From: Bordetella genomosp. 2
Lineage (GTDB): Bacteria; Pseudomonadota; Gammaproteobacteria; Burkholderiales; Burkholderiaceae_B
Reading direction: 5' to 3'
NCBI RefSeq assembly: GCF_002261345.1
Contig: NZ_NEVT01000009.1
Span: forward strand, 459,803 to 523,802
Length of the DNA: 64,000 nucleotides
Both the position numbers and the translations under genes were made by a program. The first letter of the stretch is position 1, and each line of letters starts with the position of its first letter. Positions 1-13,921 of this stretch are shown here, in pieces. Below the pieces are notes generated by a model that was not told the DNA's origin, did no database searches, and worked only from the letters and a program-made list of their open reading frames with translations.

Positions 1-2102
<2,102 letters not shown>

Positions 2103-2158
2103 GAGCACTCCGACTCGAGGTTGCATGGGCCGTCAACCACGGCCCCAGGTGATACGAC

Positions 2159-2250
2159 TCCAGGAAACCTCTCTGCAAAGGACACCCCGGCAGTAGGGGT
2201 TTCCTGGAAACGCAAAAGCCCGGGGACGGCAAATTGCGCTGTCCCCGGGC
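2159..2250 (-). terminator. Tandem hairpins between rplL and rpoB (probable attenuator)
   Basis: Two inverted repeats lie in the rplL-rpoB gap. The first after the rplL stop has 10-bp arms at 2241-2250 and 2218-2227 (GCCCGGGGAC/GTCCCCGGGC); on the minus strand it is followed by TTTT. The second has 11-bp arms at 2198-2208 and 2159-2169 with a 28-nt loop. In E. coli an attenuator in this gap lowers rpoBC expression relative to ribosomal proteins; I infer the same role here. The short T-run suggests partial rather than full termination. Confidence 0.6.
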
Positions 2251-2264
2251 GTCGACGCAAAGTC

Positions 2265-2645
2265 TTACTTGAGTTCGACCTTGGCGCCGGCTTCTTCCAG
2301 CTTCTTCTTGGCGGCTTCGGCGTCAGCCTTGGCGATGCCTTCCTTGACGGGCTTCGGCGCGCCGTCGACCAGGTCCTTGGCTTCCTTCAGACCCAGGCCG
2401 GTCAGTTCGCGCACGGCCTTGATGACGCTCACCTTGTTGGCGCCGGCTTCGGCCAGCACAACGGTGAACTCGGTCTGCTCTTCGGCAGCGGCGGCGGCGC
2501 CACCGGCAGCGGGAGCAGCCACGGCCACGGCGGCGGCGGCAGCCGACACGCCAAACTTCTCTTCCATTTCCTTGATCAGCTCGGACAGCTCGAGCACGGT
2601 CATGCCAGCGATGGCGTCAAGGATTTCAGCTTTGCTAAGTGCCAT
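2265..2645 (-). CDS. rplL: Ribosomal protein bL12 (L7/L12)
   Basis: 126-residue ribosomal stalk protein, present in multiple copies per ribosome and recruiting translation GTPases. The N-terminal dimerisation domain (about 1-35, [20 protein letters not shown]) is followed by an Ala-rich hinge (about 36-55) and the factor-binding C-terminal domain ([19 protein letters not shown] onward), ending KVELK. Length is normal for the family. It follows rplJ by 76 bases in the same transcript and is followed by the attenuator-like hairpins before rpoB. Confidence 0.98.
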   Translation of the reverse strand: MALSKAEILDAIAGMTVLELSELIKEMEEKFGVSAAAAAVAVAAPAAGGAAAAAEEQTEFTVVLAEAGANKVSVIKAVRELTGLGLKEAKDLVDGAPKPVKEGIAKADAEAAKKKLEEAGAKVELK

Positions 2646-2721
2646 TTTTCAGAACTCCAAAATTGGATAAATGCCAGGTTGGGTGTCGCTCGGTCGTTCA
2701 GCGAATTCCGCGGGCGGTGGC

Positions 2722-3246
2722 TTACGCCGCCGCCTTCTGGTCGCGCACGGCAGCCAGGCCGCGGGCGAACTTGGTCGGAACTTCGTTGAGCGTACGTACG
2801 AATTGCGCGATGGGGGCTTGCATGGTGCCCAGCAGTTTCGACAGCAACTCTTCGCGCGAGGGCATGGTGGCCAGGGCCTTCACGCCTTCTTGGTTCAACA
2901 GGTTGTTGGGCAGCGAGCCCGCCTTGATGACCAGCTTGTCGTTGCTCTTCGCGAAATCTGCCAGGACCTTGGCCGCCGAAACCGGATCGTTGCTGATCCC
3001 GTAGATCAGCGGACCGGTCAGTTGCTCGGACAGCGGCTCGAAAGCCGTGCCGGCAACCGCACGACGGGCCAGCGTGTTCTTCAGAACACGCAGGTACACG
3101 CCCGATTCACGCGCAGTCTTGCGCAGTACGGTGACAGAGGCGACGTCCAGACCACGGTACTCGGCGATAACGATCGACTGGGCCTTGGCAACAGCTGCCG
3201 AGACTTCCTCGATCACCACCGCTTTCTCTTGACGATTGAGACTCAC
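2722..3246 (-). CDS. rplJ: Ribosomal protein uL10
   Basis: 174-residue L10, the base of the L7/L12 stalk on the 50S subunit. It begins [20 protein letters not shown] and has the usual [19 protein letters not shown] segment; the C-terminal helix that binds L12 dimers is present. It stands between rplA and rplL with a 251-base upstream leader, where L10-L12 autogenous translational control acts in related bacteria. Confidence 0.97.
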   Translation of the reverse strand: MSLNRQEKAVVIEEVSAAVAKAQSIVIAEYRGLDVASVTVLRKTARESGVYLRVLKNTLARRAVAGTAFEPLSEQLTGPLIYGISNDPVSAAKVLADFAKSNDKLVIKAGSLPNNLLNQEGVKALATMPSREELLSKLLGTMQAPIAQFVRTLNEVPTKFARGLAAVRDQKAAA

Positions 3247-3497
3247 GGTTTGAACACTCCATCAAAAGACGCCTGGGGCCTTGGCCTTGCGCGTCAACCG
3301 AATGCGGCGCCTGGTTGAGTTCTTCGGGTAAAGAAATCTTCCTGGGGACGCCGTCTACGCTGGATCCGGACCGGGTTGGCTCCGGGATTAAGCGGGGCAC
3401 CTGCGATACGGCTGCCTGCGCCCTGCTCCAGCGGTCTTTGACAGCAACATCCGGTGTGACCCGGATGCAGCCCAAAGTTCGTTTTTGCCTCGGCCGA
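3247..3497 (-). promoter_or_regulatory. rplJ leader (rplA-rplJ intergenic region)
   Basis: 251 bases without a gene between rplA and rplJ. A 7-bp inverted repeat (CATCCGG 3448-3454 / CCGGATG 3461-3467) lies just after rplA. Further along the minus strand the sequence is purine-rich and could fold. By position it should hold the rplJL promoter or processing site and the L10-(L12)4 binding leader known in other proteobacteria. This is inferred from position; I did not find the exact protein-binding motif. Confidence 0.4.
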
Positions 3498-4196
3498 TCA
3501 GTTGGCCGACAGCGATGCCACTTCCACGCGCGCACCGCCGCCCATGGTGGACGACACGGCGAGCTTGCGCAGATAAATACCCTTGGCGGCGGCGGGGCGA
3601 GCCTTCTGCAGGGCATCGACCAGCGCGGCCAGGTTGGTTTGCAACTGTTCCACGCCGAACGAGGCGCGGCCGATGGTGGCGTGAATGATGCCCGCCTTGT
3701 CGGTACGGTACTGGACCTGGCCGGCCTTGGCGTTCTTCACCGCCGTGGCGACGTCCGGGGTCACGGTGCCGACCTTGGGGTTCGGCATCAGGCCACGCGG
3801 GCCCAGGACCTGGCCCAGGGCACCCACGACACGCATGGTGTCGGGCGAGGCGATGACCACGTCGAAATCGATCTGGCCACCCTTGATGCGCTCGGCCAGG
3901 TCTTCCAGGCCGACGATGTCGGCGCCGGCCGCACGGGCGGCCTCGGCCTTGTCGCCCTGGGCGAACACGGCCACACGGACGGCCTTGCCGGTACCGGCGG
4001 GCAGCACCACGGAGCCGCGGACCAGCTGGTCGGACTTCTTGGGGTCGATGCCGAGCTGCACCGCCACGTCGATGGACTCATCGAACTTGGCGGTGGCGGT
4101 TTCCTTGACCAGGGTCAGGGCTTCGGCCACGGGGTACAGCTTGGTGCGGTCGATTTTCTTGGCGATGGCGGCGGCGCGCTTGGACAGTTTTGCCAT
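3498..4196 (-). CDS. rplA: Ribosomal protein uL1
   Basis: 232-residue L1 of the 50S L1 stalk, which moves deacylated tRNA out of the E site and represses its own L11 operon. The start [20 protein letters not shown] and the signature segment [17 protein letters not shown] (about residues 128-145) are clear. It begins two bases after the rplK stop, so the two are translationally coupled. Length is normal. Confidence 0.98.
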   Translation of the reverse strand: MAKLSKRAAAIAKKIDRTKLYPVAEALTLVKETATAKFDESIDVAVQLGIDPKKSDQLVRGSVVLPAGTGKAVRVAVFAQGDKAEAARAAGADIVGLEDLAERIKGGQIDFDVVIASPDTMRVVGALGQVLGPRGLMPNPKVGTVTPDVATAVKNAKAGQVQYRTDKAGIIHATIGRASFGVEQLQTNLAALVDALQKARPAAAKGIYLRKLAVSSTMGGGARVEVASLSAN

Positions 4197-4198
4197 GA

Positions 4199-4630
4199 TC
4201 AGATCCCCTCAACCGTGATGCCCATGCTGCGGGCGCTGCCAGCGATCGTGCGAACGGCGGCTTCCAGGTCGGCCGCGGTCAGATCGGGTTCCTTGGTCTT
4301 GGCAATTTCCTCGGCCTGGGCGCGAGTCAGCTTGCCGACCTTGTCGGTATGCGGCTTGGACGAGCCCTTTTGCACGCCGGCGGCCTTCTTGATGAGGACC
4401 GTCGCGGGCGGGGTCTTCATGATGAAGGTGAAGCTCTTGTCCGCGAAGGCGGTGATCACCACCGGAATCGGCAGACCGGGCTCCATGCCCTGGGTCTTGG
4501 CGTTGAACGCCTTGCAGAATTCCATGATGTTCAGGCCACGCTGACCCAGCGCCGGGCCAATCGGGGGAGAGGGGTTTGCCTTACCAGCCGGCACTTGCAG
4601 CTTGATAAAGCCGACGATCTTCTTCGCCAT
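4199..4630 (-). CDS. rplK: Ribosomal protein uL11
   Basis: 143-residue L11, which binds the GTPase-associated region of 23S rRNA and is needed for the RelA stringent response. The N-terminal domain starts [20 protein letters not shown] with the proline-rich [19 protein letters not shown] segment that contacts factors and thiopeptides. The C-terminal rRNA-binding domain ends [12 protein letters not shown]. First gene of the rplKA pair, 63 bases after nusG. Confidence 0.98.
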   Translation of the reverse strand: MAKKIVGFIKLQVPAGKANPSPPIGPALGQRGLNIMEFCKAFNAKTQGMEPGLPIPVVITAFADKSFTFIMKTPPATVLIKKAAGVQKGSSKPHTDKVGKLTRAQAEEIAKTKEPDLTAADLEAAVRTIAGSARSMGITVEGI

Positions 4631-4693
4631 GCTTTGCTCCTTGCGGGTTCAATCGCCCGCCGCCAGATGCGGCGAGCTCCCCGGGGTTGAAAA

Positions 4694-5227
4694 TCAGGTC
4701 TTCTCGACCTGGCTGAAATCGAGCTCGACGGGCGTGGCGCGGCCAAAAATGGTGACAGACACGCGCACCTTGCTCTTTTCGTAATTGACTTCCTCGACGT
4801 TGCCGTTGAAGTCTGCAAACGGACCTTCCTTCACGCGAACCATCTCGCCCACTTCGAACAGGATCTTGGGGCGGGGTTTCTCGACACCCTCTTCCATCTG
4901 GGAGAGGATCTTCTCGACTTCCTTTTCGGAAATCGGCGTGGGACGATTGCCCGAGCCACCCAGGAAGCCGGTGACGCGGTTGGTGTTCTTCACCAGGTGC
5001 CAGGTTTCGTCGGTGAGATCCATCTCGACCAGCACGTAACCCGGGAAAATGCGGCGCTCGCTGATGGACTTCTGGCCGCCCTTCATTTCGACGACCTCTT
5101 CCGAAGGCACCAGGATGCGGCCGAACGACGTCTGCAGGCCCGCGCGCTCGATGCGCTCGTTCAGGGCCTTGTGGACGCTTTTCTCCATGCCGGAGTACAC
5201 ATGGACGACATACCAACGTTTGCTCAT
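4694..5227 (-). CDS. nusG: Transcription termination/antitermination factor NusG
   Basis: 177-residue NusG, which binds RNA polymerase clamps and links it to Rho or the ribosome. The NGN domain ([20 protein letters not shown]; later [10 protein letters not shown]) occupies about residues 1-115 and the KOW domain ([20 protein letters not shown]) about 125-177. It starts nine bases after secE, the conserved secE-nusG pair. Confidence 0.98.
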   Translation of the reverse strand: MSKRWYVVHVYSGMEKSVHKALNERIERAGLQTSFGRILVPSEEVVEMKGGQKSISERRIFPGYVLVEMDLTDETWHLVKNTNRVTGFLGGSGNRPTPISEKEVEKILSQMEEGVEKPRPKILFEVGEMVRVKEGPFADFNGNVEEVNYEKSKVRVSVTIFGRATPVELDFSQVEKT

Positions 5228-5236
5228 TCGGCGTCC

Positions 5237-5617
5237 TTATTTCCAGCCCAGCAACAGGCCGTAGAGTATCCACTCGATGCCCTTGTCGAGCACCCACATG
5301 AGCAAGCCCATGACCGCGACGAAGGCGAACACGATCCCGGTCATCTGGGTCGTTTCCTTGCGGGTCGGCCAGGAAACGCGCTTGGCTTCGTTGAACGACT
5401 CGCCGGCGAAGCTCAGGGTGCGGCGACCGGGCTCGCTGGACCAGGCGATCAGGGCGGCAAGCACCAGGCCGCCGACGAACACGCCGATGCGGGCAGCCAT
5501 GGGCTGGGCGCTGAGCACCGAAAACCCGACGATGCCAGCAATAACAACAAGCACCGCCAGGCCAAGCTTGATCCGGTCGGCAGTACTGGTTACGGTTTCT
5601 ACGCTGGTATTAGACAT
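5237..5617 (-). CDS. secE: Preprotein translocase subunit SecE
   Basis: 126-residue clamp subunit of the SecYEG channel in the inner membrane. I chose the ATG at 5617 (MSNTSVETVTSTADRIKLG); an in-frame ATG at 5641 would add eight residues not typical of the family. Three hydrophobic segments are visible (about 18-38, 45-62 and 92-115), the three-helix form found in E. coli. The conserved amphipathic segment SFNEAKRVSWPTRKETTQMT precedes the last helix. It lies between tRNA-Trp and nusG. Confidence 0.95.
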   Translation of the reverse strand: MSNTSVETVTSTADRIKLGLAVLVVIAGIVGFSVLSAQPMAARIGVFVGGLVLAALIAWSSEPGRRTLSFAGESFNEAKRVSWPTRKETTQMTGIVFAFVAVMGLLMWVLDKGIEWILYGLLLGWK

Positions 5618-5740
5618 TTTGCGACGCGAGCCCGCCTTCAATGCGCGACTTGCGGTGATCTCCCGGCGGATTTAAGAGCGACGAGCGGGGTTGACAACGA
5701 ACTGGGCCATGGTTTCCGGCCGCGATGGCGACCGATAGGA

Positions 5741-5816
5741 TGGCAGGGGCAGTAGGAATCGAACCTACAACCTTCGGTTTTGGAGACCGACGCTCTGCCA
5801 ATTGAGCTATACCCCT
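5741..5816 (-). tRNA. tRNA-Trp (CCA)
   Basis: 76 nt including an encoded CCA. Cloverleaf read on the minus strand: acceptor AGGGGTA pairs with TGCCCCT (one G-T pair), discriminator G, T-arm GTAGGTTCGATTCCTAC, and anticodon loop CTCCAAA with anticodon CCA. It sits between tuf and secE, the usual place for trpT in betaproteobacteria. Confidence 0.97.
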
Positions 5817-5880
5817 AAAACCTCTTGCGAGTATGTATGGCGACTTGCGGAACCATACATAGTACTACTTTTCCGACAAA

Positions 5881-5917
5881 CATGGGAAGCGGGCCCAGAA
5901 GGGCCGGCTTCCCCATG
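5881..5917 (-). terminator. Hairpin downstream of tuf
   Basis: Near-perfect inverted repeat 14 bases past the tuf stop: CATGGGAAGC plus GGGCCC at 5881-5896 pairs with GGGCC plus GGCTTCCCCATG at 5901-5917, loop AGAA. On the minus strand the stem is followed by a weak T-rich stretch (TGTTTG). Probably reduces read-through from tuf into the tRNA-Trp/secE/nusG segment. Confidence 0.6.
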
Positions 5918-5931
5918 TTAAAACGCCTGGC

Positions 5932-7122
<1,191 letters not shown>

Positions 7123-7176
7123 GGCTGACTCCTGACCTGGATTGAAGCTTCTGACTAAGAAGAGAACAAAAAGTAG

Positions 7177-7251
<75 letters not shown>

Positions 7252-7257
7252 AAATTC

Positions 7258-7331
7258 TGGAGCGGGTGAAGGGAATCGAACCCTCGTCGTAAGCTTGGAA
7301 GGCTTCTGCTCTACCATTGAGCTACACCCGC
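7258..7331 (-). tRNA. tRNA-Gly (TCC)
   Basis: 74 nt including CCA. Acceptor GCGGGTG pairs with CACCCGC, anticodon loop CTTCCAA (anticodon TCC), T-arm AGGGTTCGATTCCCT. Only six bases separate it from tRNA-Thr. Confidence 0.97.
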
Positions 7332-7452
7332 GGGCATACCTTTCACCACTCGGCCCCTATTCCGCAACGCCCGCCGCACGCAAACGCACGGAAAACCAAG
7401 GGCCTTACACTGCAAATCCAGGCTATACGCCTGGATTTGGAATATGGGTCTC

Positions 7453-7539
7453 TGGTGGAGGAGGTTGGATTCGAACCAACGTAGGCGCAAGGCCAACAGA
7501 TTTACAGTCTGCCCCCTTTAACCACTCGGGCACCCCTCC
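7453..7539 (-). tRNA. tRNA-Tyr (GTA)
   Basis: 87 nt including CCA, with the long variable arm expected for tRNA-Tyr. Acceptor GGAGGGG pairs with CTCCTCC (one G-T pair), anticodon loop CTGTAAA (anticodon GTA), T-arm GTTGGTTCGAATCCAAC. First gene of the tyr-gly-thr-tuf transcript, immediately downstream of a strong promoter. Confidence 0.97.
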
Positions 7540-7554
7540 AGCGGAGAACTAGGG

Positions 7555-7583
7555 ATTATGAACACTTTCATTTTGAAAGTCAA
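7555..7583 (-). promoter_or_regulatory. Sigma-70-type promoter of the tRNA-tuf operon
   Basis: On the minus strand, TTGACT (7583-7578), exactly 17 bases, then CATAAT (7560-7555). Five of six bases match consensus in each hexamer. The predicted start falls about ten bases before tRNA-Tyr. No other near-consensus promoter was seen between here and tuf, so it probably drives the tRNAs and tuf. Confidence 0.8.
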
Positions 7584-7608
7584 ATCACCCAGTTCGCGAA
7601 CCACAGAT

Positions 7609-8602
<994 letters not shown>

Positions 8603-8610
<8 letters not shown>

Positions 8611-9517
8611 CCAGCACCCCGGACAGGCCCTGGCGTTCGAGCAGCGAGTTCAGGTGCTCCCAGCCGTGGAAATCGATGACGATCTGGCCCTTTTCGCGGG
8701 CCCCGACTTTCAGGGCGACCTTGGTGCCGAGATGGTCGGACAGCGCCTCTTCGAGGCGCGCCACATCCCGCGAAGCGCCGTTGGGTTTCTTGCGCGGCGC
8801 GCTTTCCGTTTCTTTGGCGGTCTTGGCGACCAGCTTTTCCGCCTCGCGCACCGACAGGCGCCGCGCGATGATCTGGTTGGCCAGCTGGATCTGCATGGCG
8901 GCGTCCACCGCCAGCAGCGCGCGCGCATGGCCCATGTCGATGTCGCCAGCCAGCAGCATGGTCTGCACCGGGCTGGCGAGGTTCATGAGCCGCAGCAGGT
9001 TGCTGGTGGCCGAACGCGAGCGGCCGATGGCCTGGGCGGCCTGTTCGTGGGTAAGGCCGAATTCGTCGAGCAGGCGGCGTACGCCCTGGGCCTCTTCGAG
9101 CGGGTTCAGGTCTTCGCGCTGGATGTTCTCGATCAGCGCCATCACCGCGGCGTTCTCGTCGGCGACTTCGCGCACCAGCACGGGGACTTCCTTCAGCCCT
9201 GCCAGCTGGGCGGCGCGGAAGCGGCGTTCGCCGGCGATGATCTCGTAATGGCCGGGGTCGTCGTTGAGGGCGCGCACCAGGATGGGCTGCATGATGCCCT
9301 GGGTGCGGATGGAATCGGCCAGCTCGTTCAGCGCACCTTCGTCCATGCGGGTGCGCGGCTGGTATTTGCCGGCGCGCATCTTGCCGACCGGCAGCGTGGA
9401 CGGCGGGCCGTCGGGCTTGGCCGCAGCGGCTTTGCCGATGGTGTCGATGGCCGGGCCGTCCGCCCCGAGCAGGGCGTCAAGTCCGCGACCGAGACCTTTG
9501 GGTTTCTTGGTGGCCAT
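8603..9517 (-). CDS. parB: Chromosome partitioning protein ParB
   Basis: 304-residue CTP-dependent DNA clamp that loads at parS and spreads. N-terminus KKPKGLGRGLDALLG is the ParA-stimulating motif. The GERRFRAAQLAG motif (about residues 118-129) is the CTP-binding/ParB signature, followed by the helix-turn-helix (LTHEQAAQAIGRSRSATSNL). The C-terminal dimerisation region ends LNSLLERQGLSGVLDA. Four matching parS sites lie at 13.0-14.0 kb, about 3.5 kb upstream. Confidence 0.97.
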
Positions 9518-9561
9518 GTCGAATCAGTCCTTTGTTTTAGCTTTCAGGTTGCGCCGACGCT

Positions 9562-10359
9562 TCAATCCATGGCTTCGACGCGCTCGACCATTTCGGCGCC
9601 GAACGAAATGTACGCCTGGGCGCCGCGCGAGGCGCGGTCGTAGACCACGCCTGGCAGGCCGTAGCTGGGCGCCTCGGCCAGGCGGACGTTGCGCGGGATG
9701 ACGGTCGAAAACACCTTGTCGCCGAAATGCGACTCGAGCTGGGCCGACACCTGCTGCTGCAGGGTCATGCGCGGATCGAACATCACGCGCAGCAGGCCGA
9801 TGAGTCGCAGGTCGCCGTTGATGTTGCGATGCACCCGCTTGATGGTATTGACCAGGTCGGACAAGCCTTCCAGGGCGAAGTATTCGCACTGCATCGGGAT
9901 GATCACGCCGTGCGCCGCGGCCAGCCCGTTGAGCGTGAGGAGCGACAGCGTGGGCGGGCAATCGATCAGGATGAAATCGTACTGGCCGGCGACGCTGTCG
10001 ATCGCCATCTTGAGCTGGCGCTCGCGGGCATCCATGTTGACCAGGTCGATCTCGGCGCCGGAGAGCTCGCGGTTGGCCGGCAGCACGTCGTAGCCGCCCG
10101 CTTCCGAGCGCACGCTGGCCTCGCTGATGGACGCGTCGCCGATCAGCACCTGGTAGAGGTTGGATTGCAGGGAGCTCTTGTCGATGCCGCTGCCCATCGT
10201 GGCGTTGCCCTGGGGATCGAGGTCGACCAGCAGCACGCGCTTGCCATGGGTGGCCAGGCCCGCCGCGAGGTTGATGGCGGTGGTGGTCTTGCCGACGCCG
10301 CCCTTCTGGTTGGCAATGCAGAAAACACGGGCGGGTTTGCTGGGCGGGGTATTGTTCAT
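9562..10359 (-). CDS. parA: Chromosome partitioning ATPase ParA
   Basis: 265-residue Walker-type ATPase that forms nucleoid gradients and pulls ParB-parS complexes. The start at 10359 ([20 protein letters not shown]) overlaps the rsmG stop by four bases (ATGA). The deviant Walker A motif KGGVGKTTT (about residues 19-27) and Walker B region FILIDCPPTLSLLTLNGLAA are intact. Co-translated with parB, 44 bases downstream. Confidence 0.97.
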   Translation of the reverse strand: MNNTPPSKPARVFCIANQKGGVGKTTTAINLAAGLATHGKRVLLVDLDPQGNATMGSGIDKSSLQSNLYQVLIGDASISEASVRSEAGGYDVLPANRELSGAEIDLVNMDARERQLKMAIDSVAGQYDFILIDCPPTLSLLTLNGLAAAHGVIIPMQCEYFALEGLSDLVNTIKRVHRNINGDLRLIGLLRVMFDPRMTLQQQVSAQLESHFGDKVFSTVIPRNVRLAEAPSYGLPGVVYDRASRGAQAYISFGAEMVERVEAMD

Positions 10360-11030
10360 GGGGTTCCTTGACTGCGGCGCATCCAGATGAGGCAGCGTTG
10401 CGCATCCAGTTCCGGCACGTGCAGTGCCTGGATGTCTTCCACGCGCCACTCGCCCTGCCGGTGCAGGACGTCAATCTCTTCTTCCGGCACCTTCCCTTTC
10501 ATGGCGACGAGGGTACCATCGTTGCCGACGTGGCGGCCGGCCAGCGAAGCAAAATCATTGAGTGAAGCGAAAGCGCGCGACACGACGATGTCGCAGCCGG
10601 CCGGCGGCAGATCTTCGACGCGCGCGTGCACGGCGCGCAGATTGGGCAACTCGAGCACGCCCGACATCTGCCGCACGAAGGCAGTTTTTTTCTCGACCGC
10701 GTCGATGCACGTGACTTGCCAGCCCGGCTGCATGATGGCCAGCACGACGCCGGGCAAGCCGCCGCCCGAGCCGATGTCGTACAGGCTGGCTTGCGCCGTA
10801 TCGAGCGCGCCGGCAAGCGGGTTGACGATGCTGAGGCTGTCGAACAGGTGCTGCACCAGCATCTGCCCCGGGTCGCGGATCGCGGTGAGGTTGTAGGTGC
10901 GATTCCAGCGCTGCATCTGCGCCAGGTAGGCGAGCAATTGCTCGGCCTGCCTGGCCGCGATCGGCAGCGCCAGCTGGTCGCTCGCGCGCGCCAGCCGCCT
11001 GGCCAGGCCGTCGTCGGGCGCGGCGCTCAT
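10356..11030 (-). CDS. rsmG: 16S rRNA (guanine-N7) methyltransferase RsmG (GidB)
   Basis: 224-residue SAM-dependent enzyme that methylates G527 of 16S rRNA; loss gives low-level streptomycin resistance in other bacteria. The SAM motif [17 protein letters not shown] (about residues 88-104) is intact, as is the family segment [13 protein letters not shown]. It overlaps mnmG by four bases and parA by four, so translation is coupled across the operon. Confidence 0.96.
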   Translation of the reverse strand: MSAAPDDGLARRLARASDQLALPIAARQAEQLLAYLAQMQRWNRTYNLTAIRDPGQMLVQHLFDSLSIVNPLAGALDTAQASLYDIGSGGGLPGVVLAIMQPGWQVTCIDAVEKKTAFVRQMSGVLELPNLRAVHARVEDLPPAGCDIVVSRAFASLNDFASLAGRHVGNDGTLVAMKGKVPEEEIDVLHRQGEWRVEDIQALHVPELDAQRCLIWMRRSQGTP

Positions 11031-12946
11031 GCGGCTTGCTTGCGCGTGCCGTAGTGCAGGCGCTTGAGGTGAATGAGCAGTAGGGAAATGGCCGCAGGCG
11101 TCACGCCGGAAATGCGCGCCGCCTGTCCGATGGTTTCCGGACGGTGGTCCTTGAGTTTCTGGCGCACTTCGAAAGACAGGCTGCTGACGGCGTCATAGTC
11201 GATATCGGCCGGTATGCGCTGTTGTTCTTGCGCCAGGTGCTTCTGCACTTCGTCCTGCTGCCGGGCGATGTAGCCGGCGTATTTGACCTGGATTTCCACC
11301 TGCTCGGCCAGCACCGGATCGTCCTGCACGCCTGGACCGGCCAGCAAGGTGCCGTCGGTATTGCGGGCGTCCATGAGCGCGGCATACGACACGTTCGGGC
11401 GTTTCAACAGGTCTGATAGTGAGTACTCACGTTCAATCGCCTTGCCCAGCAGCGGTTCGGCCGCCTCGGCGGGAAAACTGCGCGGATTGACCCAGGTCGA
11501 TTTCAGGCGCTCGACTTCGGCGGCCACGGCATCGCGCTTGCGGCTGAAGGCGTCCCAGCGCGCGTCGTCCACCAGGCCCAGCTTGCGGCCGATTTCGGTC
11601 AGGCGCAGGTCGGCATTGTCTTCGCGCAGGCTCAAGCGGTATTCGGCGCGGGAAGTGAACATGCGATACGGCTCGGTCACGCCGCGCGTGACCAGGTCGT
11701 CGACCAGCACGCCCAGATAGGCTTCGTCGCGGCGCGGGGTCCAGGTGTCGCGTTGCAGCGCCTGCAGGGCGGCATTGGCGCCGGCCAGCAAGCCTTGGGC
11801 GGCGGCTTCTTCATAGCCGGTGGTGCCGTTGATCTGGCCGGCGAAGAACAGGCCGCCGATGGCCTTGGTCTCGAGCGTGGTCTTCAGGGCCCGGGGGTCG
11901 AAGTAGTCGTACTCGATGGCGTAGCCCGGCCGCAGGATGTGGGCATTTTCGAGGCCGGGCAAGGAATGGATCAGCTCCCATTGCACGTCGAACGGCAGGC
12001 TGGTCGAGACGCCATTGGGATAGACCTCGTGGGTGTCCAGCCCTTCGGGCTCCAGGAATACCTGGTGCGAGGCTTTGTCGGCGAAGCGATGGATCTTGTC
12101 TTCGATGGACGGGCAGTAGCGGGGGCCCACGCCTTCGATGACGCCGCTGTACATGGGCGAGCGATCGAGGCCGCCACGGATGATGTCGTGGGTGCGCGCG
12201 TTGGTGTGGGTGATCCAGCAGGGCAATTGCCGGGGGTGCATGGCGGCCGTACCCAGGAATGAAAATACGGGTATGGGGTCCAGGTCGCCCGGCTGCTCTT
12301 CGAGCACACTGTAGTCGATGGTGCGCCCGTCGATGCGGGGCGGCGTGCCGGTCTTGAGGCGGCCCTGCGGTAGCTTGAGTTCTTTGAGGCGCTGGCCCAG
12401 CGAAATGGCGGGCGGGTCGCCGGCGCGGCCGCCGGAGTAGTTCTGCAGCCCGACATGGATCAGTCCGTTGAGGAAGGTCCCGGCAGTGAGCACGACGGTG
12501 CGGGCGCGGAATTTCAGGCCTATCTGTGTGACTGCCCCGATGACTTTGTCGCCCTGGACCATGAGGTCGTCGACGGCCTGCTGGAAGATCCAGAGGTTGG
12601 GCTGGTTTTCGAGACGGGACCGTATGGCTTTGCGGTAGAGGACGCGGTCGGCCTGGGCGCGCGTGGCGCGTACGGCGGGGCCTTTGGATCCGTTGAGGAT
12701 GCGAAACTGGATTCCTGCTTCATCGGTGGCGATGGCCATGGCGCCGCCCAGGGCATCGACTTCTTTGACCAGGTGCCCTTTACCGATCCCGCCAATGGAG
12801 GGATTGCAGGACATTTGGCCCAGGGTTTCGATACTGTGCGTGAGCAGCAAGGTTTTTGCGCCGATGCGAGCCGCGGCAAGGGCGGCCTCGCTACCGGCAT
12901 GGCCGCCACCCACGACAATCACGTCAAACTCGCGCGGATAATCCAT
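11027..12946 (-). CDS. mnmG: tRNA uridine 5-carboxymethylaminomethyl modification enzyme MnmG (GidA)
   Basis: 639-residue FAD-dependent partner of MnmE that modifies the wobble uridine of several tRNAs. The ATG at 12946 gives [20 protein letters not shown] with the FAD GxGxxG motif at once; an upstream in-frame extension runs back through a parS site and is not conserved. The family motifs [17 protein letters not shown] and KTGTPPRI are present. First gene of the mnmG-rsmG-parA-parB-ansA operon; its partner mnmE lies 35 kb away in this window. Confidence 0.97.
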   Translation of the reverse strand: MDYPREFDVIVVGGGHAGSEAALAAARIGAKTLLLTHSIETLGQMSCNPSIGGIGKGHLVKEVDALGGAMAIATDEAGIQFRILNGSKGPAVRATRAQADRVLYRKAIRSRLENQPNLWIFQQAVDDLMVQGDKVIGAVTQIGLKFRARTVVLTAGTFLNGLIHVGLQNYSGGRAGDPPAISLGQRLKELKLPQGRLKTGTPPRIDGRTIDYSVLEEQPGDLDPIPVFSFLGTAAMHPRQLPCWITHTNARTHDIIRGGLDRSPMYSGVIEGVGPRYCPSIEDKIHRFADKASHQVFLEPEGLDTHEVYPNGVSTSLPFDVQWELIHSLPGLENAHILRPGYAIEYDYFDPRALKTTLETKAIGGLFFAGQINGTTGYEEAAAQGLLAGANAALQALQRDTWTPRRDEAYLGVLVDDLVTRGVTEPYRMFTSRAEYRLSLREDNADLRLTEIGRKLGLVDDARWDAFSRKRDAVAAEVERLKSTWVNPRSFPAEAAEPLLGKAIEREYSLSDLLKRPNVSYAALMDARNTDGTLLAGPGVQDDPVLAEQVEIQVKYAGYIARQQDEVQKHLAQEQQRIPADIDYDAVSSLSFEVRQKLKDHRPETIGQAARISGVTPAAISLLLIHLKRLHYGTRKQAA

Positions 12947-13001
12947 GATGAAAAGCAGAAAAAAGAGCTGATGGCTGCCATTATAGTTTGGAGGCGGCCG
13001 G

Positions 13002-13017
13002 TGTTTCACGTGAAACA
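13002..13017. promoter_or_regulatory. parS site 1
   Basis: Perfect 16-bp palindrome TGTTTCACGTGAAACA, the ParB-binding centromere sequence in its T/A form (as used in Caulobacter and Burkholderia). It lies 56 bases upstream of the mnmG start. Confidence 0.93.
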
Positions 13018-13335
13018 TGGGGTGGATTTGAAACGAAGAACAGCAATGGGCTGTTTGTCCGTGCCGGTGCACGGTTTGGCTGGTCGGAGCTCGACTTAAG
13101 CTTGCTGCCATGGTCCTGCTCTCATGCAGGTGGATCTCCAAAATCGGCGTCCCCGGGGGCTTGCCTATGGCCAACAAAACGTCAGTCTACGTTGGAGGAT
13201 GCTTCAGCTTCAATTGGGCGCCTGGCCTCGCATCGGGTACGGTGATATGGGGTAGCGGAGCCCTTCCAATCGTCGTACTGGGTATCGCGGTGTGCCTTGA
13301 GCATGGCGGTCGTGTCGGTTTTAGGTTCTTGAGAC

Positions 13336-13465
13336 GCTCGCGCGTGTCGGTGAGGCCTGAGTGGCCACGTCGCTCGGCTCGGGCGCGCCACCAGGCGCCC
13401 TCGGCCCCCTACGGGGGCTTCCCTCCCTCCAACTGGCCACTCAGGCCTCACCGACACGCGCGAGC
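13336..13465. repeat. Nested hairpin repeat, copy 1
   Basis: Perfect 32-bp inverted repeat (arms 13336-13367 and 13434-13465) enclosing a 66-nt loop (13368-13433). The loop is GC-rich and contains its own shorter hairpins (GGCGCGCCACCAGGCGCC; GCCCCCTACGGGGGC). The same loop, reversed and with one base changed, recurs in copy 2, whereas the long stems of the two copies are unrelated except for the TGGCCA next to the loop. Not a recognised insertion sequence; no coding potential. Confidence 0.85.
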
Positions 13466-13589
13466 TCACAGTTTCTCTAAACGGACGCGTGACCACCAAC
13501 TACGCTCATGGCAAGAGTAGGCGGACACCGCCACGGACTAGCCACGTTGCCTAATGACGGCGGGCGTACGGCGCATGCCACTGCTGAGA

Positions 13590-13721
13590 GTCCTGGCTGG
13601 GGCCGTGAGAGCGGGTCGGCCAGTTGGAGCGAGGGAAGCCCCCGTAGGGGGCCGAGGGCGCCTGGTGGCGCGCCCGAGCCGAGCGACGTGGCCGACCCGC
13701 TCTCACGGCCCCAGCCAGGAC
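13590..13721. repeat. Nested hairpin repeat, copy 2 (inverted relative to copy 1)
   Basis: Perfect 33-bp inverted repeat (arms 13590-13622 and 13689-13721) enclosing a 66-nt loop (13623-13688). The reverse complement of this loop matches the loop of copy 1 at 65 of 66 positions. The stems differ from those of copy 1 apart from the GGCC-containing bases beside the loop. It lies 124 bases from copy 1 and 85 bases before parS site 2. Confidence 0.85.
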
Positions 13722-13805
13722 GGCCTACTGCAGATACTGACCACGTCGCTACTACCGCAAACACCCTCACCGACATAATGGCAGCCATGAAGATCCCAAC
13801 AGGCA

Positions 13806-13821
13806 TGTTCCACGTGAAACA
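13806..13821. promoter_or_regulatory. parS site 2 (hybrid)
   Basis: TGTTCCACGTGAAACA: one half-site is the C form (GTTCC) and the other the A form (GAAAC), so it deviates from a perfect palindrome at one position. It should still bind ParB, as GTTNCACGTGNAAC is the general core. Confidence 0.85.
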
Positions 13822-13905
13822 TACAAACAAGGGACCGTCTGTAATATCAAGGATGGTACGTCAGGGATTCAATACCGAGACTGCGCCTGTCGATCAACGA
13901 CAACT

Positions 13906-13921
13906 TGTTCCACGTGGAACA
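13906..13921. promoter_or_regulatory. parS site 3
   Basis: Perfect 16-bp TGTTCCACGTGGAACA, identical to the classical B. subtilis and Pseudomonas parS sequence. Confidence 0.93.
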
